Source: Curtobacterium pusillum
GTDB taxonomy: Bacteria > Actinomycetota > Actinomycetes > Actinomycetales > Microbacteriaceae
NCBI RefSeq assembly: GCF_013359865.1
Contig: NZ_JABMCE010000084.1
Location: 186,001 to 250,000 of the forward strand
Direction: 5' to 3'
DNA length: 64,000 nt
Shown: positions 32,673-43,250 of the stretch, one piece after another
Position numbering within the stretch: position 1 is the stretch's first letter
How the letters are laid out: each line of letters opens with the position of its first letter
The notes under the pieces: model-generated
Told to the model about the DNA's origin: nothing
The model's database searches: none
Seen by the model: the letters and a program-made list of their open reading frames with translations, nothing else
Position numbers and translations under genes: made by a program

Positions 32673-33621
32673 CCCTCAGCAACGTCTTCCCGCCGCCCCG
32701 ACCAGCATGTTCGAGGGCTGTGGTGATGTCGCACAGCGGGACAGTGGACGCGATGTCTGTGTGGAGGACGCCGCCGCGGATGAGGGCGAAGGCCCGGTCG
32801 AACCGTCGCCGGAGCAGCGTGGGGTCGCCGTCGTGGACGAGTGCTCGCAGGTGCAGGAAACGCAGCGCCACGCGTGGGCGAAGCCGGGTCGTGTCGATCG
32901 GCTCGCCGGAGAGGAGCCCGTAGCTGACGAGGAGTCTCACGCGGGCCAGGGTCTCCATGACCACGGCGGCGTGATCGCCGCCGACCGCGTCGAACACGAC
33001 CTGCGCATCAGCGGCCGCCGACCCGAGCCGAAGCCGCCAGTCCTCGGCATCGGACCGGACGATCGCGGACCACAGCTCCGGTCGGCGCACCCGGCTCCGG
33101 CTGCTGCGCACGACCCCGACAGCAGGTGTTCCGACCTCGGCGAGCAGTGCCGCGAAGTGATCGGCGATCGTCGAGGAAGCGGCCGTCACGACGACTGGCC
33201 GACGGTCCGTGACGAACTGCTCGACGGCGGTGATCGCGGTCAGTGGATTGACGAAGGACGTCGCCGCCTGATCGAGTGGAATGTCCGCAGGCACCGCGAT
33301 GCAGTCGCCGACGGCGACGTCCCGGACGCTGGACCACGACCCGGCGCTCCGGACGGGCACGACACGGGATCCGAGCCGCAGGCCGGCATCTCCATCTGCC
33401 TCGACGACCTCGCCGACCCCTTCGAAGCCCGGGCGGAACGGGAACACCGTGCGCGAGTACGTGCCAGCGATCGTGATCAGGTCCGAGGGGTTGATCGGTG
33501 CCGCCAGCATCCGCAGGCGGACCGACCCGGGTGCCCGGGGAGGGAGCAGCACCGGTTCGACCCGGGTGACGAGGTGCGCGGCACCCGGTCGGGTCGCGAC
33601 CGCTGCCAAGGCCGTTTCCAT
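32635..33621 (-). CDS. Quinone-oxidoreductase-like MDR family protein
   Basis: A 328-residue medium-chain dehydrogenase/reductase without zinc ligands, like NADPH:quinone or enoyl reductases (the 2-enoyl-thioester reductase branch). Family features are APINPSDLITIAGTY, FRPGFEGVGEVVEA and a Rossmann part (VVVTAASSTIADHFAALLAE) whose usual GxGxxG is weakened. ATG at 33621 is preferred; in-frame GTG codons precede it, and the longer frame runs through the tRNA-Ser gene. The 3' end overlaps the alcohol dehydrogenase gene by 38 bases in convergent orientation. Confidence 0.8.
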   Translation of the reverse strand: METALAAVATRPGAAHLVTRVEPVLLPPRAPGSVRLRMLAAPINPSDLITIAGTYSRTVFPFRPGFEGVGEVVEADGDAGLRLGSRVVPVRSAGSWSSVRDVAVGDCIAVPADIPLDQAATSFVNPLTAITAVEQFVTDRRPVVVTAASSTIADHFAALLAEVGTPAVGVVRSSRSRVRRPELWSAIVRSDAEDWRLRLGSAAADAQVVFDAVGGDHAAVVMETLARVRLLVSYGLLSGEPIDTTRLRPRVALRFLHLRALVHDGDPTLLRRRFDRAFALIRGGVLHTDIASTVPLCDITTALEHAGRGGGKTLLRVSGPTVRCSRGR

Positions 33622-33663
33622 CACCACATCCTGCAGTACGACAGCGTCGCCCCCGGCGATGAA

Positions 33664-33691
33664 GAAAACCCCCGCTGACGCGGGGGTTTTC
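33664..33691 (-). terminator. Terminator of the tRNA-Ser gene
   Basis: A 12-base perfect stem, GAAAACCCCCGC with its complement, and a TGAC loop. On the minus strand it ends in TTTTC, two bases beyond the tRNA 3' end, a classical intrinsic terminator. Confidence 0.85.
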
Positions 33692-33693
33692 CG

Positions 33694-33783
33694 TGGCGGT
33701 ACCGGTGGGATTTGAACCCACGGTGGAGTTGCCCCCACACATGTTTTCGAGACATGATCCTTCGGCCGCTCGGACACGGTACC
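33694..33783 (-). tRNA. tRNA-Ser(CGA)
   Basis: On the minus strand the acceptor GGTACCG pairs with CGGTACC, followed by the discriminator G and an encoded CCA. The anticodon loop CTCGAAA gives CGA, reading UCG serine codons. The 90-base length and the long variable arm (GGGGGCAACTCC region) are typical of class II tRNA-Ser. The T loop is GGGTTCAAATCCC. Confidence 0.97.
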
Positions 33784-33925
33784 GGGAAGGAGTTTACACG
33801 ATCCGGGAGGCGCGACACACCACCGCCCCTCGGCTCGCCCTCCACAGGGGGCCGGTCGAGAACGCTCATCCACGGCTCAGCAGCGCGTGACCTCACACCG
33901 AAGGAGTCCGCGTACCCTCCACCGC

Positions 33926-34903
33926 ATGAGATCCCGCACCCTCATCGCTCTGCTCTCGTCGGTCCTCGGCGGGTTGGCGGTCCTCGGCGGCGCCGCGTTC
34001 GGCGCGCGGGCGGGCGTCCGCGGTCAACGCGCCGCTGCCCGGCGGGTCGTCGACCTGCTCCCCGTCCACGCGGACTGGTGGCGGGAGCGCCTGCAGCACG
34101 AGGGGCAGATCACCTACCTCGCGATCGGCGATTCGGCGGCGCAGGGCGTCGGTGCGACGGAACCGCACCGCGGCTACGTGGGGCTGCTCGCGCGGCGGAT
34201 CAGGCACCGCTCCCGCACGTCGGTGCGGGTCGTGAACCTCAGCGTCTCCGGCTCGACGACGTGGGGTGCTCGGAAGGACCAACTCCCGAAGCTGCGGAAC
34301 TACTCGCCCGACATCTGCACGGTGTCGATCGGGGCGAACGACATCGCCGACTTCCACCCGGACAAGTTCGAGCGGAACATCCGTGAGATCTACGGCGCGG
34401 TTCCGTCGCACGCGATCGTGGCCGAGCTCCCGTGCATGTTCGTGCCGGATCGGGAACGCAAGGTCGCGGTGGCGAACGAGATCGTGCACCGGGTGGCGGA
34501 CGAGTTCGGTCTGACGGTGGCGCCGCTGCACACGATCACGAAGCGGGTCGGGCTGCGCAGGACGTTCTTCAACAGCTACGGGGACCTGTTCCACCCGAAC
34601 GACCGCGGCTACGAGATCTGGGCGAGCGCCTTCGAGCCGGCGGTCGACGCCCGGGTGGACGTCGTCGCGGCGATCCGGCACTACCTCTCCGCGCGTGAGG
34701 CCGAGGACCTCGGGGCGGGTGCGGCAGCGGTGGCGACGGCGCGTGCCGAGCAGGACACCGAGGGCGCTGAGGCGCTGGAGCACGCCGACCGACCGGGTCG
34801 CATGGACCGCCTGCGACAGCGCATGACCGGCTCCGTCACGCTCCCTGACCCGCCCACCGACGAGCCGGGTGCCCGCAGGGGCGATGTCGGCGGCACGGCC
34901 TAA
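33926..34903 (+). CDS. SGNH/GDSL-type hydrolase, membrane-anchored
   Basis: A 325-residue protein with an N-terminal hydrophobic segment (residues 5-25, uncleaved anchor or signal) and an SGNH esterase/lipase domain. Ser70 in AIGDSAAQGVG is the nucleophile, the GAND block gives the oxyanion Asn, and DLFHPNDRG holds the catalytic Asp/His pair. The C-terminal 60 residues are Ala/Glu/Asp-rich and probably disordered. The start is uncertain: ATG at 33926 begins the signal, while a GTG at 33887 is also possible. radA follows after 10 bases, so the two may be cotranscribed. Confidence 0.85.
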   Translation: MRSRTLIALLSSVLGGLAVLGGAAFGARAGVRGQRAAARRVVDLLPVHADWWRERLQHEGQITYLAIGDSAAQGVGATEPHRGYVGLLARRIRHRSRTSVRVVNLSVSGSTTWGARKDQLPKLRNYSPDICTVSIGANDIADFHPDKFERNIREIYGAVPSHAIVAELPCMFVPDRERKVAVANEIVHRVADEFGLTVAPLHTITKRVGLRRTFFNSYGDLFHPNDRGYEIWASAFEPAVDARVDVVAAIRHYLSAREAEDLGAGAAAVATARAEQDTEGAEALEHADRPGRMDRLRQRMTGSVTLPDPPTDEPGARRGDVGGTA

Positions 34904-34913
34904 CCTGACGGTC

Positions 34914-36275
34914 ATGGCGCGCGCTCAGTCCCTCTTCCGCTGCACGGAGTGCGGCTGGACCAGCATCAAGTGGGTCGGGCGCTGCGGCGAGTGCCAGTCG
35001 TGGGGCACCGTGGAAGACTCGTCGGCCGCGACGGCCAGTGCGCGGGGCACGACGGCGGTCGCCGTCGCGGGCAACCGCGTGGCGCGTCCCATCACCGAAG
35101 CGCGCGGGACGTCGGTCCAGCGCTGGCAGACCGGCATCGGCGAGTTCGACCGGGTCCTCGGTGGCGGTGTCGTCCCGGGCGCCGCGGTCCTGCTGTCCGG
35201 CGAGCCCGGTGTCGGCAAGTCGACGCTCCTGCTCGAGGTCGCGTCGCGTGCGGCCGCGTCCGGCAAGCGGGTCCTCTACGTCAGTGCCGAGGAATCGGTC
35301 GACCAGGTCCGGCTCCGTGCCGAGCGCACCGGGGCGATGCACGACGACCTCTACCTGGCGAGCGAGGTCGACCTCGGCGTCATCCTCGGTCAGATCGACA
35401 AGGTGCGACCGGACCTCCTGATCGCGGATTCCGTGCAGACGATCTCGTCGAGTTCGGTCGACGGCATCGCGGGTGGCACGTCCCAGGTGCGCGAGGTCGC
35501 GTCGACGCTCATCCGTGTCGCGAAGGACCGCGCGCTCCCCGTGCTCATCGTGGGCCACGTGACGAAGGACGGCACCATCGCCGGCCCTCGGCTGCTCGAG
35601 CACCTCGTCGACGTCGTGTGTCACTTCGAGGGGGATCGTCAGACCGCGCTCCGGTTCGTCCGGGCGTTGAAGAACCGCTTCGGTCCCACCGACGAGGTCG
35701 GGTGCTTCGACATGGCCGGGGACGGCATCCACGAGGTCCCGGACCCCAGTGGTCTGTTCATGTCGAAGAACGGCGCACCGGTGTCGGGCACGTGCGTGAC
35801 CGTCGCGCTCGAGGGGCGTCGGGCGCTCCCGGTCGAGGTGCAGGCCCTCGTCGTGCCGAGTTCGGCGCCACAGCCCCGCCGCGTGGTGAACGGCGTCGAC
35901 GCGTCCCGCGTGGCGATGCTCCTCGCCGTGCTCGAGCGCCGAGCCGGCCTGAAGCTGTCCGACGCCGATGTCTACGTCTCCACGGTCGGTGGCATGAAGC
36001 TCACCGAACCGGGTGCGGACCTCGCGATCGCCCTGGCGCTGGCGAGCGCCGCACGGGACCGTCCGTACCCGCACACGCTCGCCGCCGTGGGTGAGATCAG
36101 CCTCGCCGGCGAGATCCGCCCGACCACGGGCACGAAGCAGCGCGCGACCGAGGCAGCACGGCTGGGGTTCACGACCGTGCTCGGGGCGGACGCGCAGCAC
36201 CTCCGCGAAGCGCTCCGGGTCGCGTTCTCCCTGGCTGCCAGCGAGCGGGAACGGGAGCTCGACCGCGCGTTCTGA
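34914..36275 (+). CDS. radA: DNA repair protein RadA
   Basis: RadA is a RecA-like branch-migration helicase for recombinational repair. The 453-residue protein has its four-cysteine zinc finger at the start (CTECGWTSIKWVGRCGEC), Walker A GEPGVGKST near residue 100, the RadA-specific KNRFG motif, and a Lon-like C-terminal domain (GGMKLTEPGADLAIALALASA). ATG at 34914 immediately precedes the zinc finger. It lies 10 bases after the SGNH hydrolase gene and converges on the sseB-like gene; the short gap contains only GC-rich low-complexity sequence. Confidence 0.97.
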   Translation: MARAQSLFRCTECGWTSIKWVGRCGECQSWGTVEDSSAATASARGTTAVAVAGNRVARPITEARGTSVQRWQTGIGEFDRVLGGGVVPGAAVLLSGEPGVGKSTLLLEVASRAAASGKRVLYVSAEESVDQVRLRAERTGAMHDDLYLASEVDLGVILGQIDKVRPDLLIADSVQTISSSSVDGIAGGTSQVREVASTLIRVAKDRALPVLIVGHVTKDGTIAGPRLLEHLVDVVCHFEGDRQTALRFVRALKNRFGPTDEVGCFDMAGDGIHEVPDPSGLFMSKNGAPVSGTCVTVALEGRRALPVEVQALVVPSSAPQPRRVVNGVDASRVAMLLAVLERRAGLKLSDADVYVSTVGGMKLTEPGADLAIALALASAARDRPYPHTLAAVGEISLAGEIRPTTGTKQRATEAARLGFTTVLGADAQHLREALRVAFSLAASERERELDRAF

Positions 36276-36355
36276 TCCGGGCCGCGCGCGAACCACGCAC
36301 GCGAGTCATGCGCGCGAACCGCGCGGGAGAACCGCGAGTGGCGCCAGGCGCGGCA

Positions 36356-36739
36356 TCAGGCGCGCAGTGCGGCGAGCAGATCCTCGGGCGTGGCCTGCAT
36401 CGTGTGCGGGCCGGCGATGTCGAAGAACACACCCTCGAGCGAGTCGAGGTGCGCCGCGAGGAACTCCTCGAGCCTCGGACCGTCGTAGACCATGACCTGC
36501 CGGATCTTCTCGTCCGGCACCATCGCGGTGTACGCATCGGCCGACGAGAACAGCAGCAGGATGCGCTTGTCCGAGCCCTCGCGCCCGAACACCCGCACCT
36601 GCATGTCCCTCTTGCCGGTGACGAGCCGCGGGACGATCACGATGTCGTTGCGGAGCGCGAACGCCACCGCGGCGACGTCCTGCTTCGCGAGGGCTTCCTC
36701 GAGCTGTTCGCTCCGGAAACGCTGTTCCTTGTCTGCCAT
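36356..36739 (-). CDS. SseB-like N-terminal domain protein
   Basis: A 127-residue cytoplasmic protein with the fold of the SseB N-terminal domain family: FRSEQLEEALAKQD helix, VFGREGSDKRILLLFSSADAYTAM and FFDIAGPHTMQATPEDLLAALRA at the end. These small domains are widespread in actinobacteria without a known function. ATG at 36739 is used; a GTG one codon earlier is also possible. It is divergent from the cold-shock gene. Confidence 0.75.
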   Translation of the reverse strand: MADKEQRFRSEQLEEALAKQDVAAVAFALRNDIVIVPRLVTGKRDMQVRVFGREGSDKRILLLFSSADAYTAMVPDEKIRQVMVYDGPRLEEFLAAHLDSLEGVFFDIAGPHTMQATPEDLLAALRA

Positions 36740-36742
36740 CAC

Positions 36743-37044
36743 CGCCTAGTCCACCAGATTCATGGCCGTTCGGCGACTTCGGCTCTTCCCTTGTCGCCGA
36801 GAGGCGCTAGATTGGTACCAACCGCTTCGGCGGGAGTCCATCGTTCTTCCGGTGCCCAGCACCTCGAGCGCCATCGGTCACTGGCCTTCCCCGGCCGCCT
36901 GGCCCCGAACCCGTTCCGCCGGTCCATGCCCGCGGGACGCATCGATCTGACGACATCCGTTGGTGGATCGGCGGCAGCGAATGCCGCTTCGCAAGGCAGT
37001 CGACAGCAGATGTCGACTGGCAAGAAAGTAAGGAAACGCCTCTC
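36743..37044 (+). promoter_or_regulatory. Leader region of the cold-shock gene
   Basis: About 300 bases separate the sseB-like gene from csp without a supported ORF. Base composition is more balanced than in the surrounding genes. A TAGATT (-10-like) occurs at about 36809, but no matching -35. Long structured 5' leaders are usual for cold-shock mRNAs, so part of this region is probably transcribed. Confidence 0.35.
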
Positions 37045-37254
37045 ATGGCTTCAACTGGGACCGTCAAGTGGTTCAACAACGAAAAGGGCTTCGGCTTCAT
37101 CGCGCCGGACGACGGCAGCGCTGACGTCTTCGCCCACTTCTCCGCGATCGCCGGCAACGGCTACAAGTCGCTCGAGGAGAACCAGAAGGTGGAGTTCGAC
37201 ATCACCGAGGGCCGCAAGGGCCCGCAGGCGGAGAACATCACCGTCATCGGCTGA
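37045..37254 (+). CDS. csp: Cold-shock protein
   Basis: A 69-residue single cold-shock domain. The RNA-binding motifs are RNP1 KGFGFI and RNP2 VFAHFS, preceded by [11 protein letters not shown]. It acts as an RNA chaperone binding single-stranded nucleic acids. AAGGAAA lies upstream of the ATG at 37045. A strong hairpin follows 13 bases after the stop. Confidence 0.97.
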   Translation: MASTGTVKWFNNEKGFGFIAPDDGSADVFAHFSAIAGNGYKSLEENQKVEFDITEGRKGPQAENITVIG

Positions 37255-37267
37255 TCTCCTTCAGCTC

Positions 37268-37304
37268 GAACGGGCCCGTCGTCCTCTGGACGGCGGGCCC
37301 GTTC
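37268..37304 (+). terminator. Terminator of the cold-shock gene
   Basis: A 17-base stem (GAACGGGCCCGTCGTCC with one G-T mismatch) and a three-base loop, 13 bases after the csp stop. It may also serve the converging gene that ends at 37344. Confidence 0.8.
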
Positions 37305-37343
37305 TGCATCTCGGGTACACGACGAGCGAGCGCTGCTCGGTGG

Positions 37344-38033
37344 CTACTCGAGGATGAACTGCACCGAGTCCTTCGCCTCGATGTTCCCCACCGCCACCTG
37401 GAGGTGGTAGCTCGCTCCCCCACCGGTCACCGACGGCCGTGACGAGTCGCACGTGGACGTCGACGAACGTGTCCGGTCCCATGCGATCGCGGGCGTGGTC
37501 AGGGTCTGACCGGCCTTGATCGTGACGTCCTGGTTGGTGCCGCCGGTCTGGCAGTCCTTCGACGACCAGTACTGCTCCTCGCCGGAGCTGATGGTGAGCA
37601 CCTGCTGCGACGACCCGAGGTCCATGTGGCACGAGTTCGACCCCGTGTTCTTGATCGACATCGCGATCTTCGGGTCTTCGGTGGGTCCGTACGAGGTCTT
37701 GTCGACGACGGGGGTGAGCTGGATCTGGTCCTTCGAGCACGTGGAACCGTCCGCAGCCGCAGCAGAGGACGATGACGCGGACGCGGACGGTGTCACCCGA
37801 GCAGGATCGGACGCAGACGCGCCGGACCCGCCGGATCCGCCGGACGCACGGGTCGCACCGGACGACGACGCGGACGCCGCAGCCCCGGGTTCCGCCGACG
37901 TCGCCCCGCCCCGCCCGACGACGATCAGCACCACGACGATCACGATGAGCAGGAGCACCCCGACCACCGTGGCGCGACGACGCCAGTAGACGCCCGGCTT
38001 CTCGGGCCCGACGGGGTGACGGAACGACGACAT
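37344..38033 (-). CDS. Membrane-anchored extracellular protein, unknown function
   Basis: A 229-residue protein: short cytoplasmic N-terminus with WRRRATV, one membrane helix (VVGVLLLIVIVVVLIVV, residues ~23-40), a ~65-residue Ser/Ala/Gly linker, then a beta-rich extracellular domain with cysteines in SCHMDLG, SSKDCQTGG and STCDSS. The domain (QIQLTPVVDKTSYGPTEDPKIAMSIKNTG) resembles small immunoglobulin-like modules conserved in Microbacteriaceae, but I know no function. ATG at 38033 begins the conserved part. The next minus-strand gene ends at the csp terminator side. Confidence 0.7.
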   Translation of the reverse strand: MSSFRHPVGPEKPGVYWRRRATVVGVLLLIVIVVVLIVVGRGGATSAEPGAAASASSSGATRASGGSGGSGASASDPARVTPSASASSSSAAAADGSTCSKDQIQLTPVVDKTSYGPTEDPKIAMSIKNTGSNSCHMDLGSSQQVLTISSGEEQYWSSKDCQTGGTNQDVTIKAGQTLTTPAIAWDRTRSSTSTCDSSRPSVTGGGASYHLQVAVGNIEAKDSVQFILE

Positions 38034-38097
38034 GCGCACAGGGTAGACAACGCTCCGGGCCGAGCGGGGCAACCCCGCCGAGCAGGACCCGAAAGCG

Positions 38098-38640
38098 TCA
38101 GAGGATCTTCAGCATGCGGGTGTTGCCGAGCGTGTTCGGCTTGACACGGGCGAGGTCGAGGAACTCCGCGACCCCTTCGTCCGACGACCGCACGAGTTCG
38201 GCGTAGACCTCGGGCGACACGACGCTCTCGCCGATCTCGAGGTACCCGTGCTTCGTGAAGAAGTCGACCTCGAACGTGAGGCAGAAGATCCGCGCGACGC
38301 CGAGCTCCCGCGCGTCGTGCTCCAGCGCCTCGAGCATCCGGTGGCCGACGCGCTTGTGGATCCAGTCGGCGTCGAGTGCGAGGGTACGGACCTCGGCGAT
38401 GTCGTCCCAGAAGACGGCGAGGGCGCCGCAGCCGATCGGGAACCCGTCGGGCCCCTCGGCGATCCGGAACTGCTGGATCGAGCCGTAGAGCGCGACGTTC
38501 TCCTTGCCGAGCAGGATCCGGCGGTCGACGTACGGCGAGATGAGCCGCTGGATGTGGGGGACGTCGGATGCGAGCGCGGGACGCACGAGGATGCCGTGCT
38601 CGTCCCGTTCGTGGAACGCGTGCTTCCCGTGCTCAGTCAT
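38098..38640 (-). CDS. argA: Amino-acid N-acetyltransferase (ArgA-type GNAT)
   Basis: A 180-residue GNAT acetyltransferase like the short mycobacterial ArgA, which makes N-acetylglutamate for arginine synthesis. The features are VRPALASDVPHIQRLI at the start, the acetyl-CoA block VRTLALDADWIHKRVGHRMLEALE and the FFTKHGYLEIGE substrate segment. ATG at 38640 has GGAGGA nearby. It is divergent from the SRPBCC gene, with 132 bases between. Confidence 0.8.
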   Translation of the reverse strand: MTEHGKHAFHERDEHGILVRPALASDVPHIQRLISPYVDRRILLGKENVALYGSIQQFRIAEGPDGFPIGCGALAVFWDDIAEVRTLALDADWIHKRVGHRMLEALEHDARELGVARIFCLTFEVDFFTKHGYLEIGESVVSPEVYAELVRSSDEGVAEFLDLARVKPNTLGNTRMLKIL

Positions 38641-38772
38641 CTCCTCCACCCTAGTGCGACCGGGGGACGGTGCCCTGGGTGGCGTCCAGGCGCATCCGCC
38701 TACCGTCCGGAGGGCACGGAGCACGGCAGGTGCACACGATGCACGAAGCACGAGACGACAAGGAGGAGCAGC

Positions 38773-39441
38773 ATGCCCCAGATCATCGAGACCGTCGACG
38801 TCACCGTTCCCGTCCGACAGGCCTACGACCAGTGGACCCGGTTCGAGGAGTTCCCCCTCTTCCTCGACGAGGTCGAGAAGATCGTCCAGGTCGACGACAC
38901 CACCACCGACTGGACCGTGAAGGTCGCCGGTCAGGAGCGCGAGTTCCGGGCCGTCATCACCGAGCAGCACCCGGACGAGCGCGTCGCCTGGACGGTCAAG
39001 GACGGCGAGACCGAGCACGCGGGTGTCGTGACGTTCCACAAGCTCTCGGAGACCGAGACGCGCGTCACCGCGCAGATCGACTGGGCACCGTCGGGCATCC
39101 TCGAGAAGCTCGGTTCGGCGGTCGGCGTCGGTGGCCACGCCGTGAAGAAGGACCTGCAGAACTACAAGGAGCGGGTCGAGGCGGCCCCGACCGACGCCGG
39201 CTGGCGCGGTGAGGTGCAGGACGGGCAGCCGGTGACGCAGACGCCGAACACACCGGACACGACCCACGGCACGGGCTCGGGACGCCACGCGCAGCAGGGC
39301 TCCCTGGCGGATCTCAACGACGAGACAGCGGGCCACGCGTTCGACCAGACCAACGGCATGGCCGACGGTCTCGCCGGCGATTCCGACGGCACCGCCGACA
39401 GCGACGCGACGAGCGTCGCGGAGCGCGACGACCGCCTGTAG
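38773..39441 (+). CDS. SRPBCC (polyketide cyclase/START-like) family protein
   Basis: A 222-residue protein whose first ~145 residues form an SRPBCC ligand-binding fold (VTVPVRQAYDQWTRFEEFPLFLDEVEKI, then WAPSGILEKLGSAVGVGG). The C-terminal ~75 residues are Thr/Asp/Gly-rich and probably disordered. AGGAGG stands nine bases before the ATG at 38773. Such proteins bind hydrophobic ligands or act in stress; the ligand is unknown. The gene ends at a palindromic terminator shared with clpC. Confidence 0.85.
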   Translation: MPQIIETVDVTVPVRQAYDQWTRFEEFPLFLDEVEKIVQVDDTTTDWTVKVAGQEREFRAVITEQHPDERVAWTVKDGETEHAGVVTFHKLSETETRVTAQIDWAPSGILEKLGSAVGVGGHAVKKDLQNYKERVEAAPTDAGWRGEVQDGQPVTQTPNTPDTTHGTGSGRHAQQGSLADLNDETAGHAFDQTNGMADGLAGDSDGTADSDATSVAERDDRL

Positions 39442-39454
39442 ACGCACGAACACG

Positions 39455-39500
39455 ACGAACGGGAGGCGCGGTGCCAGCTGGCACCGCGCCTCCCGTTCGT
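39455..39500. terminator. 46-bp perfect palindromic bidirectional terminator
   Basis: A perfect palindrome of 46 bases (ACGAACGGGAGGCGCGGTGC and its complement, centred on AGCT) between converging SRPBCC and clpC genes, 13 and 14 bases from their stops. Its inner 32 bases match those of the palindrome at 5809-5856 except for one base; the outer arms differ but still pair, as in compensated hairpins. Confidence 0.85.
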
Positions 39501-39514
39501 TCTCCGGCTGGGTC

Positions 39515-42031
<2,517 letters not shown>

Positions 42032-42174
42032 GTGCTCTCCCTTGCCGGGCTCGTGGAAGTCCGGTGACGTACATCGAGAGTAACCAGCGCTCCCCCGGTG
42101 GTCTGCCCCTGTTCGCCGTGGGCGTGACCCCGTTGCGCCGGGGGGATCCCGGGTGCGACGGGTACGATCCGTGC

Positions 42175-43107
42175 ATGGAGCAGCCCGTCGTCGGCCTCGT
42201 CGTCCACCCGACCAAGAACGTCCAGGAGTCCGTGGACACCCTGGGTCGCTGGAACGCGTCCGGCCGCGGCGAGCTCATCGCCCGGCGTGCCGATGCGCAA
42301 CGGCTCGGGAGCACGATCGACGTCGTCGCCGAGGACGAGTTCACCGAGCGGGTCGACCTCGTCGTGGCGCTCGGCGGGGACGGCACGATGCTCGGCGCGA
42401 TGCGGCTCGTGGCCAGGCGCCCCGTGCCGGTGCTCGGTGTCAACTACGGCAACGTCGGGTTCCTCGTCGAGATCGAGCCGCCCGAGCTCGAGTCCGCCCT
42501 CGAACGGCTGTCCGCCGGCGACTACCAGCTCGAACCGCACCACGCACTCGAGGCGCGGCTGTTCTGGAGCGGGGCACGGACGGACTACCTCGCGTTCAAC
42601 GACCTGACGATCGTGCGACGGCCCGGCGCCGGCCAGGTGTCGGCGGACCTCAGCGTCGGCGGGCTCGGGTACGGGTACTACCGCGCGGACGCCATCGTCG
42701 CCGCGACCCCGGCCGGGTCCACGGCGTACAACTACGCCGCCGGCGGCCCGGTGCTCTCCCCCGCGCTGTCCGGCTCCGTGGTGACGCCGGTCGCGCCGAT
42801 GGCGGGGATCGACCGCTCCGTGGTGCTCGCCGCGCGCGAGCGCTACCGGTTCGACATCGCGGAGGGGACCCGGAGCGCCGCACTCGAGGTCGACGGACTC
42901 GTCGTCGGCGAGGTGGCCACGGGCGCACAGCTCGACGTCCGCCTGCGGAAGGACGCCGGCAGCGTGGTGCGCCTCGACGCCGAGCGGCACGGACGGACTG
43001 GCCGGGTGAAGCTCAGCCTGCTCGACCTGCCGGTGCGCCCGGACCAGCTCATCGAGCTCATCCCGCAGGACCTCAGGCAGCGGCTCGGGCGCGAGGTGGA
43101 GGAGTGA
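42175..43107 (+). CDS. nadK: NAD kinase
   Basis: A 310-residue ATP-NAD kinase that makes NADP. The GGDGT motif is at residues 67-71, NYGNVGFL follows, and the NAD-binding block ATPAGSTAYNYAAGGPVLSP is complete. Upstream of the ATG at 42175 GGTACGATCC is a weak site. It is divergent from clpC and followed by a terminator; recN-type neighbours seen in other genomes are absent. Confidence 0.95.
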   Translation: MEQPVVGLVVHPTKNVQESVDTLGRWNASGRGELIARRADAQRLGSTIDVVAEDEFTERVDLVVALGGDGTMLGAMRLVARRPVPVLGVNYGNVGFLVEIEPPELESALERLSAGDYQLEPHHALEARLFWSGARTDYLAFNDLTIVRRPGAGQVSADLSVGGLGYGYYRADAIVAATPAGSTAYNYAAGGPVLSPALSGSVVTPVAPMAGIDRSVVLAARERYRFDIAEGTRSAALEVDGLVVGEVATGAQLDVRLRKDAGSVVRLDAERHGRTGRVKLSLLDLPVRPDQLIELIPQDLRQRLGREVEE

Positions 43108-43134
43108 GAGGAACGCGAGGAGTGAGACGTGAAT

Positions 43135-43164
43135 GGCCCGCCCAGGCAGATGCCTGAGCGGGCC
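43135..43164 (+). terminator. Terminator after nadK
   Basis: Hairpin GGCCCGCCCAGGC/GCCTGAGCGGGCC with an AGAT loop, followed by TTCC, 27 bases after the nadK stop. Confidence 0.75.
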
Positions 43165-43250
43165 TTCCCATCACCCCACCGGACCGCCTTCCCACAGGAC
43201 GGCCCGGTTCCCCGTGCCGACGCTCACGCGTCGGCCGAAGCCCGCTGACC

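Noticed and set aside
33664-33783. tRNA-Ser as phage or island attachment site
   Set aside because: No integrase gene or repeated tRNA 3' end is visible on either side.
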